Part shown: one piece after another, positions 1 through 7,333 of the stretch
How the letters are laid out: each line of letters begins with the position of its first letter
Numbering within the stretch: position 1 is the first letter of the stretch
From: Armatimonadota bacterium
GTDB taxonomy: Bacteria > Armatimonadota > Hebobacteria > Hebobacterales > WVXJ01
Assembly: GCA_011773575.1 (NCBI GenBank)
Contig: WVXJ01000137.1
Span: 1-32,051, forward strand
DNA length: 32,051 nt
Direction of reading: 5' to 3'
Program-made: the position numbers and the translations under genes
Notes under the pieces: generated by a model
What the model saw: only the letters and a program-made list of their open reading frames with translations
What the model was told of the DNA's origin: nothing
The model's database searches: none

Positions 1-556
1 CGGCATCACTCTGTGAGCGAGCAAGCTTCATCGCGTCCTCAATGTTGAAGTGGAACGAGTCACTCTTGTGGACCTTGAGAGTTCCATCTTCATAGAATCC
101 GACTAGGCTGACAGTACTATTGTGTTCAGCGTTGACCAGTGAATCACAAAAAGCCCTCAGTTTTAGCCCTTGCAGGGTGACTGCCTTGTTGTTGCCGGGT
201 TTGATCGGGAGCGAGAAGTCGTCGCCTCTTTCCGGATACGCGTTGTAAGGTGAATCTTCTGGATATGGTGCACCGTCTGGCAGGTATATCCCGGCACTGA
301 CTACTTGCACAGGAACGTTGCCATGGTTGACGGCTATTAGGTGCAGACCGTCCCGGTATTGAGAACCTCCTTCGAGAGTAACGCGGCCGAGGACCAGCTT
401 CACCTCGAGTCGCCTTGCTCCGTAGTACCACTGCAGATAGAGACCACAAAGGGCTATCAAGATCAAGAGTACCCCACCGCCCACGATCTTGCCCCACCAG
501 TCTCGGGCAGTACGTTGCTCTGTGACAGGTTGCTTCGTCTTAGCTCGTTTCGTCAT
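1..556 (-). CDS. Membrane-anchored extracytoplasmic protein, 3' end outside the window
   Basis: The reading frame is open from the ATG at 554-556 to the window edge, giving 185 residues without a stop; the C-terminus lies beyond position 1. The N-terminus is basic and cytoplasmic in character (starting MTKRAKTKQP). One hydrophobic segment follows at about residues 25-45 (VGGGVLLILIALCGLYL), then a beta-rich polar domain that would lie outside the membrane with this topology. No lipobox or catalytic motif is visible and I do not recognise the family. The ribosome binding site is weak. This stretch and the next gene are visibly less GC-rich than the glucan operon, which may indicate transfer. 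The frame and membrane anchor are seen directly; the location is inferred from topology rules. Confidence 0.75.
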   Translation of the reverse strand, partial: MTKRAKTKQPVTEQRTARDWWGKIVGGGVLLILIALCGLYLQWYYGARRLEVKLVLGRVTLEGGSQYRDGLHLIAVNHGNVPVQVVSAGIYLPDGAPYPEDSPYNAYPERGDDFSLPIKPGNNKAVTLQGLKLRAFCDSLVNAEHNSTVSLVGFYEDGTLKVHKSDSFHFNIEDAMKLARSQSDA

Positions 557-624
557 GACGATTCCAGAGGAAGTTTCTTGGTCTAGTCTACTTTCTATTC
601 CTACTAATCACACCCCTGCTGTCC

Positions 625-652
625 TGCCAAAAATGTCGTTTGGCAAAAATGT
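625..652. repeat. Inverted repeat overlapping a short direct repeat
   Basis: TGCCAAA (625-631) and TTTGGCA (639-645) form a perfect 7-base inverted repeat with a 7-base spacer. The same stretch carries a direct repeat CAAAAATGT (628-636 and 644-652). It lies between the four-helix-bundle gene and the start of the membrane protein gene, so it could be an operator. No T-tract follows the stem on either strand, which argues against a plain terminator. Confidence 0.35.
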
Positions 653-679
653 AACCCAAATTAGATCCTAAGTATCGTC

Positions 680-1039
680 CTAATGCTTGGATTTCTTGGC
701 GCGATCAATCAGGCCGGAAAGCATTTTGGAGATTTCTTCTAGCTCGGCTCTTAATTCAATACAAGTTTGATCATTTATTAGTCTCTTGCGGCGGCACAAT
801 TCGATGAGTGGGACGCACTCATGTATGGAGCCTCTGGCAATCCCAAAGAAGTTTTTCCTATCCGCCTGTGTCCAACGGCCATTGCCTTCCGCGATATTCA
901 ATGATATGGAAAGGCTGGCGCGGTTTAGCTGATCGGCAAGATACCAGCAACCGCGTGGGAAGTCAGAAGTGAAGTTAGACATGTGTTCAGCAAAATTGAG
1001 GGCTTTCTGATATACGGCAAGTTTCTCGAAAAGGAACAA
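680..1039 (-). CDS. Four-helix-bundle protein (S23 / 23S rRNA-intervening-sequence protein family)
   Basis: This 119-residue protein matches the four-helix-bundle family often called S23 or IVP, first known from intervening sequences of 23S rRNA genes. Typical features are the early LAVYQKAL segment, the central ADQLNRASLSISLNIAEG segment, a short aromatic stretch (RKNFFGIARGS) and a C-terminal helix LRAELEEISKMLSGLI. The usual length is about 115-125 residues, so it looks complete. The family forms pentamers in known structures but its cellular role is unknown. It stands alone here, with no rRNA sequence on either side. It lies on the same strand as the membrane protein downstream, about 120 bases away, with no obvious shared function. 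Confidence 0.85.
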   Translation of the reverse strand: MFLFEKLAVYQKALNFAEHMSNFTSDFPRGCWYLADQLNRASLSISLNIAEGNGRWTQADRKNFFGIARGSIHECVPLIELCRRKRLINDQTCIELRAELEEISKMLSGLIDRAKKSKH

Positions 1040-1474
1040 GTTCCCCCCCTAAAAGATGAAATTAGAAAGCAGAAACTAGACCGAGAGGTAACGCTGAGAG
1101 ATGCAGTTAGCGTTTATCTTCGGCAGTTAGTTCTTCCGAATCTACCTTTCAACTCTCTCACCTCTCTCCACCAGCCATAGCCTTCGGCGACGGCTGGTGG
1201 AGGAAAGCATCCTGGCATCGAAACTGCGGGCCATCGGACGAGTCAGTAGATTTCGATATCAGAGCGTTCTGGTCGTGGTTCACCATGCAGTCATCACCTA
1301 TGCTACGGTGGTGATTAAGATTTTGCCGCAACAGCTGCCGGCGAAATCGCTCGGTGAGTCGGTGTACGCTTTCGCCAGGTGTGTCGCGATCTCGCTGCCC
1401 GAGTCCGGGTCGGCAGAGGGCGGCAAACCGGACGGCTGAGTGCCTCTCCCGGGCAGATGCCTCTTGCGGGGGTT
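1040..1474. other. Intergenic stretch without a convincing gene, holding a nested hairpin
   Basis: These 435 bases separate the glucan operon's last gene from the four-helix-bundle gene; both neighbours are on the minus strand. The short open frames here have no family resemblance. The clearest structure is the hairpin at 1166-1202. A weaker inverted repeat GGCGAAA/TTTCGCC lies at 1340-1346 and 1370-1376. I see no clean rho-independent terminator just past the operon stop at 1475. Confidence 0.5.
1166..1202. repeat. Long perfect hairpin with nested UUCG mini-hairpin
   Basis: CTCCACCAGCC (1166-1176) pairs perfectly with GGCTGGTGGAG (1192-1202), an 11-base stem around a 15-base loop. Inside the loop, GCC-TTC-GGC can form a small hairpin with a UUCG-like cap. 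There is no T-tract on either side. It could be a transcript-end structure for the glucan operon, about 270 bases past its stop, or a dispersed repeat unit. Confidence 0.45.
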
Positions 1475-3463
1475 TTACGGTCCGGCCTGCGCTAGTGCGC
1501 CCTCGAAATCAATGCTCATCTTGGTATGCCAGGGTTCGTGGGGTCCGAGGCGCAGGCGCCAGTGGGCCGTCACTGAGCTTCCCTGGTAGGCGCGCGTCGG
1601 ACCCTCCAGCCCCTGAGAGACTGTGAGAAGCGGGAAAGTCCAGATCTCTGTCGCCTCAGGGAAGCGCAGCGTGGCGCGACACCCCAGCCATTCGTCGACG
1701 AGAGCAACAGCATTCGTGCCGTCCCGGACCTCCATGCTGTCCAGCGGCGGCATGTTACCGCTTCCGTTGAAACGATAGTAGCGGCCCTCGGCAGATCCCG
1801 CAGAGAACACGAAGTTGCTCTCGCACCCGAACCAGAGCGGCAGAGGTCCGGAGGCCGCGTGCATCACCTCGTACTCGATGTCGATGCGCGGCGACTCCTC
1901 GACGAGGCGCAGCCGCTTTGTGACCGTCACGGGCTGGAACTCGCCCTCCGCCCAGGCCCCGCCCTCGCGGCGCAACACGATCTCGGCGGCACCTTCTCGC
2001 TTTGCCGTCTCTATCTGGTAGGGCTGGTTGACGAAGTCCCCCTGCTCGCCGTATTCGCACATGGCGAAACTGTCGAGGGTCGTGTCATCTCGGAAGAAGT
2101 GATCAATCAGCGCTCGCCTAGAGTACCAGTCGTAGCGGAGCGGGAGCAACTGCCGGCCCTGCTCCGAATCGGCAAGCCTTTCGTGGTAGCGCTCAGACCG
2201 GCGTCCCATAGTCGCCAGGAAGTTCCATCGTACCTGACGGTGGTCGAGTTCGAACGCCTGGCCGCCGATCCGGTGGAGATAGCAGTTTATGTGAGGAGTG
2301 CTCACCAGTACCTCTTCCTGACCGTCTCCGTCGTGGTCGCGCGAGCGAACGCGGACAGCGTCTATGGGCTCGCTGATGTTCTCCGCAGAGATGAGGTTCC
2401 GATAGGCGTCCAGGCGCAGGTGCAGCAGGTAGAGGCCGCCGAAGACACCGTGCCAGTAGGGGCAGTTGGCCTGCCCGCGGTAGAGGTGATCGCGCGCGTG
2501 CTGCAGCTCCTCTCCCGTCCCAGACATCTCGGCCACCTCGTCACTGACTTGAAGCATCTTGCGGTATATCAGGTTGCTCTCCGGATAGCGATCGAGAAAA
2601 TGACGCCAGGAGCCGCCCGACCACTCCATCATCTCCGGGTAGGAGCCGGGCGGGATATCCACCCGGCCCAGCGGGGGCTCCTTGTCCATGAAGTCGGCGA
2701 GCGTGGTCGTCTCCATCCAGTCGCGATTCTGCGCCAGCAGGTCAAAGAAGCGGTCTAGCCAACGCTCTTCATAGACGAGGCTGTGGGTGCCGGGCCATTC
2801 GCCGAACTTCTCCCCATCGTCGGCGAAGACGACTAGAGGAGTGCCGCCTACCTCCGCCAGCCAGCGAAGATGGTCGAGAACCTGCTCCGGCGGCTGGAAA
2901 GGAATGGAGCGGCGCACGACCGCATTGATGGGGAAAACGCTGATCGTCTCTCTCTCCGGCCCATGGGCGGTGAAGTAGCCGAGGCTCTGCCTCTCGGCGA
3001 GTCCGGCAAGTTGGAAGTTGTTGTCATCCACAATGGTGTAGTCGACGTCGGCGCGGCGAAGCGCCGGAATGAGCTCTGGTTGCCAAACTCGCTCCGGGAG
3101 CCACAAACCCCTGGGTTCCGCCTCGAAGTGCTCCCGGAGGTAGCGGGTTAGGGAACGCACCTGACCGACTTTGTCTCTGTCCGGAATGATAGGAAATATG
3201 GGCTCGTAGAGGCCCCCGGTCATCAGCTCCACACGCCCTTCGGAGACGAGCTCCCCTATGGTGCCGAAGATTGCAGGTCGGTGCTCTTCGAGCCACTTGA
3301 GGATGCCCCCGGAGTAGTGCAGCACGGCCTTGACCTCATGATGCCGCCGAAGTACCTCCAGGAAGGGGCGATAGGCCCGGTCGTAGATTTTCTCGAAAAC
3401 GAACTGCAGGTTGCCGGGAGGCTGGTGGTTGTGTACTACGAATGCGACGTGAATCCGAACCAT
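1475..3463 (-). CDS. GH57 4-alpha-glucanotransferase / alpha-amylase, long form
   Basis: At 662 residues this matches the length of archaeal GH57 4-alpha-glucanotransferases (about 660). The GH57 regions are all visible: HNHQPPGN at 11-18, GRVELMTGG at 76-84, WLPERVW with the expected nucleophile Glu124, and FADDGEKFG with the expected acid/base Asp215 or Asp216. The second half (about residues 270-640) fits the DUF1925/DUF1926 beta-rich domains of this subfamily, including the typical YDWYSRRALIDHFF stretch. The predicted role is hydrolysis or transfer of alpha-1,4-glucan chains in the cytoplasm, since no signal peptide is present. It is the last gene of the seven-gene glucan operon, 27 bases after the GH57 amylase. 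All catalytic residues are present. Amylase and glucanotransferase activity cannot be separated from sequence alone. Confidence 0.92.
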   Translation of the reverse strand: MVRIHVAFVVHNHQPPGNLQFVFEKIYDRAYRPFLEVLRRHHEVKAVLHYSGGILKWLEEHRPAIFGTIGELVSEGRVELMTGGLYEPIFPIIPDRDKVGQVRSLTRYLREHFEAEPRGLWLPERVWQPELIPALRRADVDYTIVDDNNFQLAGLAERQSLGYFTAHGPERETISVFPINAVVRRSIPFQPPEQVLDHLRWLAEVGGTPLVVFADDGEKFGEWPGTHSLVYEERWLDRFFDLLAQNRDWMETTTLADFMDKEPPLGRVDIPPGSYPEMMEWSGGSWRHFLDRYPESNLIYRKMLQVSDEVAEMSGTGEELQHARDHLYRGQANCPYWHGVFGGLYLLHLRLDAYRNLISAENISEPIDAVRVRSRDHDGDGQEEVLVSTPHINCYLHRIGGQAFELDHRQVRWNFLATMGRRSERYHERLADSEQGRQLLPLRYDWYSRRALIDHFFRDDTTLDSFAMCEYGEQGDFVNQPYQIETAKREGAAEIVLRREGGAWAEGEFQPVTVTKRLRLVEESPRIDIEYEVMHAASGPLPLWFGCESNFVFSAGSAEGRYYRFNGSGNMPPLDSMEVRDGTNAVALVDEWLGCRATLRFPEATEIWTFPLLTVSQGLEGPTRAYQGSSVTAHWRLRLGPHEPWHTKMSIDFEGALAQAGP

Positions 3464-3490
3464 TTCAGCACTCTTTCCGAAGCCGGGATC

Positions 3491-4774
3491 TCACCCCGCC
3501 GTTGCCGCCGAGGCCGGGGGCGACTCGGTGTCGGCTCCGACGATCGGAAGCGGACTGCCGCCTTCTCGAGCAAGACGCTGAGAAAGCATGTCTATGAACC
3601 TCTGATAGACCCGCCTCATCTCTGCCAGCAGGCGCACGTGTCCAAGATGCCACCACTCGTCGGCGGTAAAGTAAGCCGACACCTCTGCCTCGGCACTGAA
3701 TTCTTCATACCACTGTAACAGGTGCAGGTTGTCCGACTGGGATAGCCACAGGGCGATGTCGAGTAGTTCGGGGTCTCCGGAGAGGACGGCCAGGTTGTAG
3801 GCGTGCCGCATGAGATGGAAGAGGTCCTGCTGAACAGAGTTGCCCAGGAAGCAGGACATATCGCCTCTGCCCGCCCAAGTGGTGGGTGAGGCGGGTATGT
3901 CGATCGAATGCACGTGGCCGCCATACCGATCCAGCGCTTCGCTGGCGGTAAGGGTCGTGACACCATGATGGTCGAGCTCGCCTGGCAGCCACCGGAGGAA
4001 CTCGAAGATGCCGCTGTCGAGGCGGTGGTGTTCGCCGAAGGTCTCGAAGTCCCACCCCAGAACGGCAAACTCTCCGCCAGTGTCGCGGATCCAGCGCGCA
4101 TAGTCGCTCGCCTTCAGCGGGTAGCCTTCCCAATCCTTATTGGAGAAGCGGTATCCGACGTCATCGCTCAACCTGTTATGGCGCGGGAGGATGCGGAGAT
4201 GGTGGTCCGTCTGCACGTAAGTGTGGGTCGGCTCACGCCATTCGAGCAGCTGGCGACCTTCCGCGAAGACTCCCCGGAACCCCAACGATTCGACGGCCGC
4301 GTAGATTTCCGGGCTGAGGATCATCTCGGTAGTGTCCGTTACCTGCACCGGCTTACCAAAAAGATCCGTGAGCGCCTCCCTCATCCACGCCATGCGGCGC
4401 CGGAAATGCTCGAGGTTTAGCCAGAAAAGGAACGAGTGATATGGCTCGACGCCGATGACCTCCAAATTGGGTCGGGACACAAGGCGGCGGAGCTTGTCGA
4501 GCAGCTCTGGATCCCATGCCTCGGCCTGGCGCAGGAACGAAGAGGAGAAAGCGATGTTGATCTTGAGCCCTCGGTCGAGGTGACCGAGGAAATCGTCAAC
4601 CGCGGGATGGTAGCACCAGCGGGCGACTTTGCGGAAGTAACGTCGATTCAGCGTCTCGTCGAAAATCGCGGCCGACAGCTCTTGTGCTGAGGCGCGCGCA
4701 GGCAGTGGTGCAGCTGGCAGCAGCGGGCGTCGAGGCTGGTGAACGACGAGGTAGATGACCGCGTGTTCCGGCAT
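3491..4774 (-). CDS. GH57 alpha-amylase, catalytically intact
   Basis: This is a GH57 protein of the short alpha-amylase type, 427 residues from the chosen ATG. Visible motifs are VHQPRR at 11-16, the expected nucleophile Glu150 in DTTEMILSPEIY, and the expected acid/base Asp242 in GWDFETFGEHH. There is no signal peptide, so it probably acts on intracellular glucan. I chose the start at 4774 because MPEHAVIYLVVHQP matches the usual distance to the first GH57 motif. The zinc-ribbon gene ends one base before it, suggesting coupled translation. An in-frame ATG at 4804 would add ten residues. Its closest relative in the window is the GH57-like protein at 8488-9690. The two align over their N-terminal halves with almost no gaps, but that one has lost both catalytic residues. 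Confidence 0.9.
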   Translation of the reverse strand: MPEHAVIYLVVHQPRRPLLPAAPLPARASAQELSAAIFDETLNRRYFRKVARWCYHPAVDDFLGHLDRGLKINIAFSSSFLRQAEAWDPELLDKLRRLVSRPNLEVIGVEPYHSFLFWLNLEHFRRRMAWMREALTDLFGKPVQVTDTTEMILSPEIYAAVESLGFRGVFAEGRQLLEWREPTHTYVQTDHHLRILPRHNRLSDDVGYRFSNKDWEGYPLKASDYARWIRDTGGEFAVLGWDFETFGEHHRLDSGIFEFLRWLPGELDHHGVTTLTASEALDRYGGHVHSIDIPASPTTWAGRGDMSCFLGNSVQQDLFHLMRHAYNLAVLSGDPELLDIALWLSQSDNLHLLQWYEEFSAEAEVSAYFTADEWWHLGHVRLLAEMRRVYQRFIDMLSQRLAREGGSPLPIVGADTESPPASAATAG

Positions 4775-4775
4775 A

Positions 4776-4910
4776 TCATCCGTGTCCAATCGCCTGGGGG
4801 ACATGCGACCGCCACTCGAGCCGACAGTCGGCGCACTTGAGAGATCCCAGGACGGTATAGTAGCTCGTGTAGCCGGTGCTCGTGTCGCTCTCGCAGAACC
4901 AGCACTTCAT
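4776..4910 (-). CDS. 44-residue zinc-ribbon protein in the glucan operon
   Basis: This is a small open frame with a near-ideal ribosome binding site, GGAGGAA six bases before the ATG at 4908-4910. The protein begins MKCWFCESDT and carries two CxxC knuckles (Cys3/Cys6 and Cys26/Cys29) 19 residues apart, a classic layout for a four-cysteine zinc ribbon. It sits between the GT4-like pseudoenzyme, which ends 20 bases upstream, and the GH57 amylase, whose ATG follows the TGA after one base. The operon position is tight and the start signal strong, so I take it as real despite its size. Its function is unknown. A role in protein-protein contact or regulation within the glucan pathway is inference from position only. 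Confidence 0.8.
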   Translation of the reverse strand: MKCWFCESDTSTGYTSYYTVLGSLKCADCRLEWRSHVPQAIGHG

Positions 4911-4930
4911 CGTGTCTTCCTCCGATGTTA

Positions 4931-6130
4931 CTAGATGATCGTGGCAATGCCCGTTTCGGCAGTCGCCTGCCGGTAGGAGTGGAGCAGTTGTCCCGAAATG
5001 GTAGGCCAGCCGAAGGCGTCTTCCACCGCTCTGCGGCCGTTCGCGCCCAGCAAGCGGCATCGTTCGAAATCCTCAAATAGCGAAAGCACACCCGATGCCA
5101 GACCGGCAGATGTGTCCTCCGTCACGCAGCCGGTCACATCGTGCCAGACGAAGGCGGCCGCGGCGTTTCCCCGCGCTATAACGACCGGCTTGGCAGCGGC
5201 CCAGGCATTGAGGCAAGGGGAGACCAGCGACCGGGTGCGCTGTGGCAGACAGATCACATCGCTGGCCTGGCAGAGCTGGGCAAGATCTCTGTCGGAGACT
5301 TCTCCCGTCAGGCGGACAGCCTGTTCTATATTCAGCACGCGCGTCCTATCGGTTAGGAACTCGATCATTTCTCCATCGCCGGCGAAGATGACCTTGGCGT
5401 TCGGATGTTTCTCCAGTACCAGCGGCATGGCTTCTAGCAGAAGGCCCGGTCGCGCCTCCGGCGTCAGATGCCCGCTGGCGAGCACGACCGGATCGAAGGT
5501 TTTGCAGCCCAGGGCGGCCTTCACCTGAGCCGGGTCAATAGGCGGCCCCGGCCAGTTCGGATCGATGCCCGGATACAAGATCTCGACGCGCCCCCACGGC
5601 AGGCCCCAGTGGGCGAGGAAGGACCGCTTGAGATCTTCCTCCGGCGCGAAGATCCGGTCCGCGAAATCGTCCGGGTGGTAGCTCCAGGTTGGCTCGAGAT
5701 TCGGCCTATCGAGCATCCAGACCGGAGGTTCCCATCCGTGGTCCGGTCGAGAGAAGGACCATGCTGTGGTGTGCTCGCCGGTACGACGCAGCTCGCCCAA
5801 TATGGCGGCCGTCGGCCACTCGAACCCGTGCACGACGGCGAATCGTTCGCCTTCCTCGGCGCGGCGGAGTCGAGCGAGCACCGCGCTGGTGAAGTTGCGT
5901 GTCTCCTCGCTGGGGTTGGGGTCTGCGTCGTGAGCACAGCGATGGTAGTGCACTCCGTCGAAATGGCCCTCTGCGGCCTGGCGAGGTCCGCAGGCAGTGA
6001 AGACGTGCACTTCGTGCCCGGCGACGACCAAGGCGCGCGCTGTCTCGCTGGCTATGATCGCCGCATCCGTCCACGCTGGTCCGTGCAGAGTCTCCCAGGA
6101 CAGGATGGCTATCTTCACGCGCTTACTCAT
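4931..6130 (-). CDS. GT4-like pseudoenzyme, degenerate paralogue of the operon's glycosyltransferase
   Basis: This 399-residue GT-B fold protein is clearly a paralogue of the glycosyltransferase at 7334-8491. Shared landmarks are KIAILSWETLHG, GHEVHVFTA, FDGVHYHRC and CLNAWAAAKPVV. Yet every donor-site signature is changed. The glycine loop GGMS became WTDA. The His of the TVHATE motif became Ser127. The GRMVYQKG pair Arg/Lys became His221/Ala226. The EX7E glutamates became Arg300 and Asn308. With those changes I expect no classical GT4 transfer activity. The frame is intact and coupled to its neighbour, so it looks maintained. The start at 6130 overlaps the upstream stop as ATGA. An upstream in-frame ATG at 6370 is rejected because the extra 80 residues have no homology and lie inside the preceding gene. 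A scaffold, chaperone or glucan-binding partner role is inference. Confidence 0.85.
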   Translation of the reverse strand: MSKRVKIAILSWETLHGPAWTDAAIIASETARALVVAGHEVHVFTACGPRQAAEGHFDGVHYHRCAHDADPNPSEETRNFTSAVLARLRRAEEGERFAVVHGFEWPTAAILGELRRTGEHTTAWSFSRPDHGWEPPVWMLDRPNLEPTWSYHPDDFADRIFAPEEDLKRSFLAHWGLPWGRVEILYPGIDPNWPGPPIDPAQVKAALGCKTFDPVVLASGHLTPEARPGLLLEAMPLVLEKHPNAKVIFAGDGEMIEFLTDRTRVLNIEQAVRLTGEVSDRDLAQLCQASDVICLPQRTRSLVSPCLNAWAAAKPVVIARGNAAAAFVWHDVTGCVTEDTSAGLASGVLSLFEDFERCRLLGANGRRAVEDAFGWPTISGQLLHSYRQATAETGIATII

Positions 6131-7332
6131 TTCTCGGGAGCACCAAGGACCTGACGCGCGCGCTGCAACTTCTGCTTCGCCGACTCCACCAGCTCGCGAG
6201 CCTTCGGCGTCCAGGTGTCGCCCCAGAAGAAATAGCATGACGTTTCGGCACGCAGGATATCTTCGTGCGCCGAGCGCACGAGTTCTTCCGGCTCGCCGGC
6301 TCGCCGGCTTTCGGCCGGAAGAGAGTCGAGGTGGTGCCGCAGGTAGCGGTAGTCCTGACTCGCGTGCCACACTTCCTTGAGAACGGCCTTCTGAGTCGGG
6401 CTACCGGCCCACTGTGCGAAGTCGAATCCGCCGGTCATACCCACGTTCCAGGCCCCGGTGCGCACCTCGGCGGTGTGGTGCGCCGGATGCTCTGACAGAT
6501 AGCGGCTGATGAGAGTGGGGCGAAGCAGGTAGGCGCCTCGGTGGATGCTTTCCATATAGGGCGCATAGAAGTGGCCCCAGAAGCCCGCCTCCTCTGCGGT
6601 CTGCCGGAACCACCCCCCGTTCTCGCCGTCTGACCACGTTGTCAGCAGCGCCGGGCGCTTGATCCGCGTGCTCCAATGTTGGACCTGTCCGACCAGCCAG
6701 CCGGGGTCCAACCCGCTCTCTTGGGCATTGGAGATGTCGCGGTGGCGCGGCACGACGGTGATCTCGACCTCGCCTCGTCGAGCCAGATACGGGTGGACCG
6801 CCGCGTCCTCCTCTCCCAGCGATTCCTCCTCAGGACTCACGTGGACGTGGTCGACGACTACGTACTCGAACCCGGCCTTCACGAGCGCCGGGATCATGTC
6901 CATCGAGAAGGCCATCTCCGGCGGCCAGAAGCCGCGCGGACGCCGCCCGAAGATCTCCACCATCATATCGACGGAGCGCTGCATGTGCTCCTCCCAGTCC
7001 GGGGTGGGGATGAGGGGGAAGACTGGATGGAAGTAGCCGGTCGAGAGTAGCTCTATGTTCTCCGCCTCCGCATAGCCGGCGAGCATCTCTTCGATGTCCA
7101 CCACATCGCGATAGAGGCCCTTGACCGTTGGATCGAGAAACTGCTCCAGCAAAATGCCGGAGAAGTCGACGTGGAAGCATCCGTGGTCGCGGTAGGCCTG
7201 CGCGTACATGATGGGCCGCTGGTAGCAGAGCATGATCTGCCGGGCCTCCCACTCGTCGGTGTGCCAGAGCAGCTCGAGGTTGCCCGGTGGCTGATGCATG
7301 TGGAACCCGAGGGCGTGACCGATGTCTGGCAT
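6127..7332 (-). CDS. GH57 glycoside hydrolase, short form, catalytic residues present
   Basis: This 401-residue GH57 protein begins MPDIGHALGFHMHQPPGN, placing the HQP motif at residues 13-15. GFWPPEM carries the expected nucleophile Glu139 and TTWSDGENGG the expected acid/base Asp235. It lacks the long C-terminal domains of the enzyme at 1475-3463 and is not close to the amylase at 3491-4774, so it is a third GH57 lineage in the same operon. No signal peptide is seen. The start at 7332 lies one base past the stop of the GT4 gene. The end overlaps the next start as ATGA. The substrate is probably alpha-glucan given the neighbours, but debranching, branching or transferase activity cannot be told apart here. 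Confidence 0.88.
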   Translation of the reverse strand: MPDIGHALGFHMHQPPGNLELLWHTDEWEARQIMLCYQRPIMYAQAYRDHGCFHVDFSGILLEQFLDPTVKGLYRDVVDIEEMLAGYAEAENIELLSTGYFHPVFPLIPTPDWEEHMQRSVDMMVEIFGRRPRGFWPPEMAFSMDMIPALVKAGFEYVVVDHVHVSPEEESLGEEDAAVHPYLARRGEVEITVVPRHRDISNAQESGLDPGWLVGQVQHWSTRIKRPALLTTWSDGENGGWFRQTAEEAGFWGHFYAPYMESIHRGAYLLRPTLISRYLSEHPAHHTAEVRTGAWNVGMTGGFDFAQWAGSPTQKAVLKEVWHASQDYRYLRHHLDSLPAESRRAGEPEELVRSAHEDILRAETSCYFFWGDTWTPKARELVESAKQKLQRARQVLGAPEK

Positions 7333-7333
7333 C

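Noticed and set aside
680..1039. Intervening sequence within a 23S rRNA gene
   Set aside because: The S23-type protein suggested it, but no rRNA-like sequence flanks the gene on either side.
1859..2758. A 299-codon plus-strand open frame
   Set aside because: It lies wholly antisense to the GH57 4-alpha-glucanotransferase gene. Its translation is proline/arginine-rich with no motifs; a GC-rich codon shadow.
6131..6370. N-terminal extension of the GT4-like pseudoenzyme
   Set aside because: These 80 codons are antisense-quality sequence inside the upstream GH57 gene. The paralogue begins at the equivalent of the ATG at 6130, which has an ATGA overlap.
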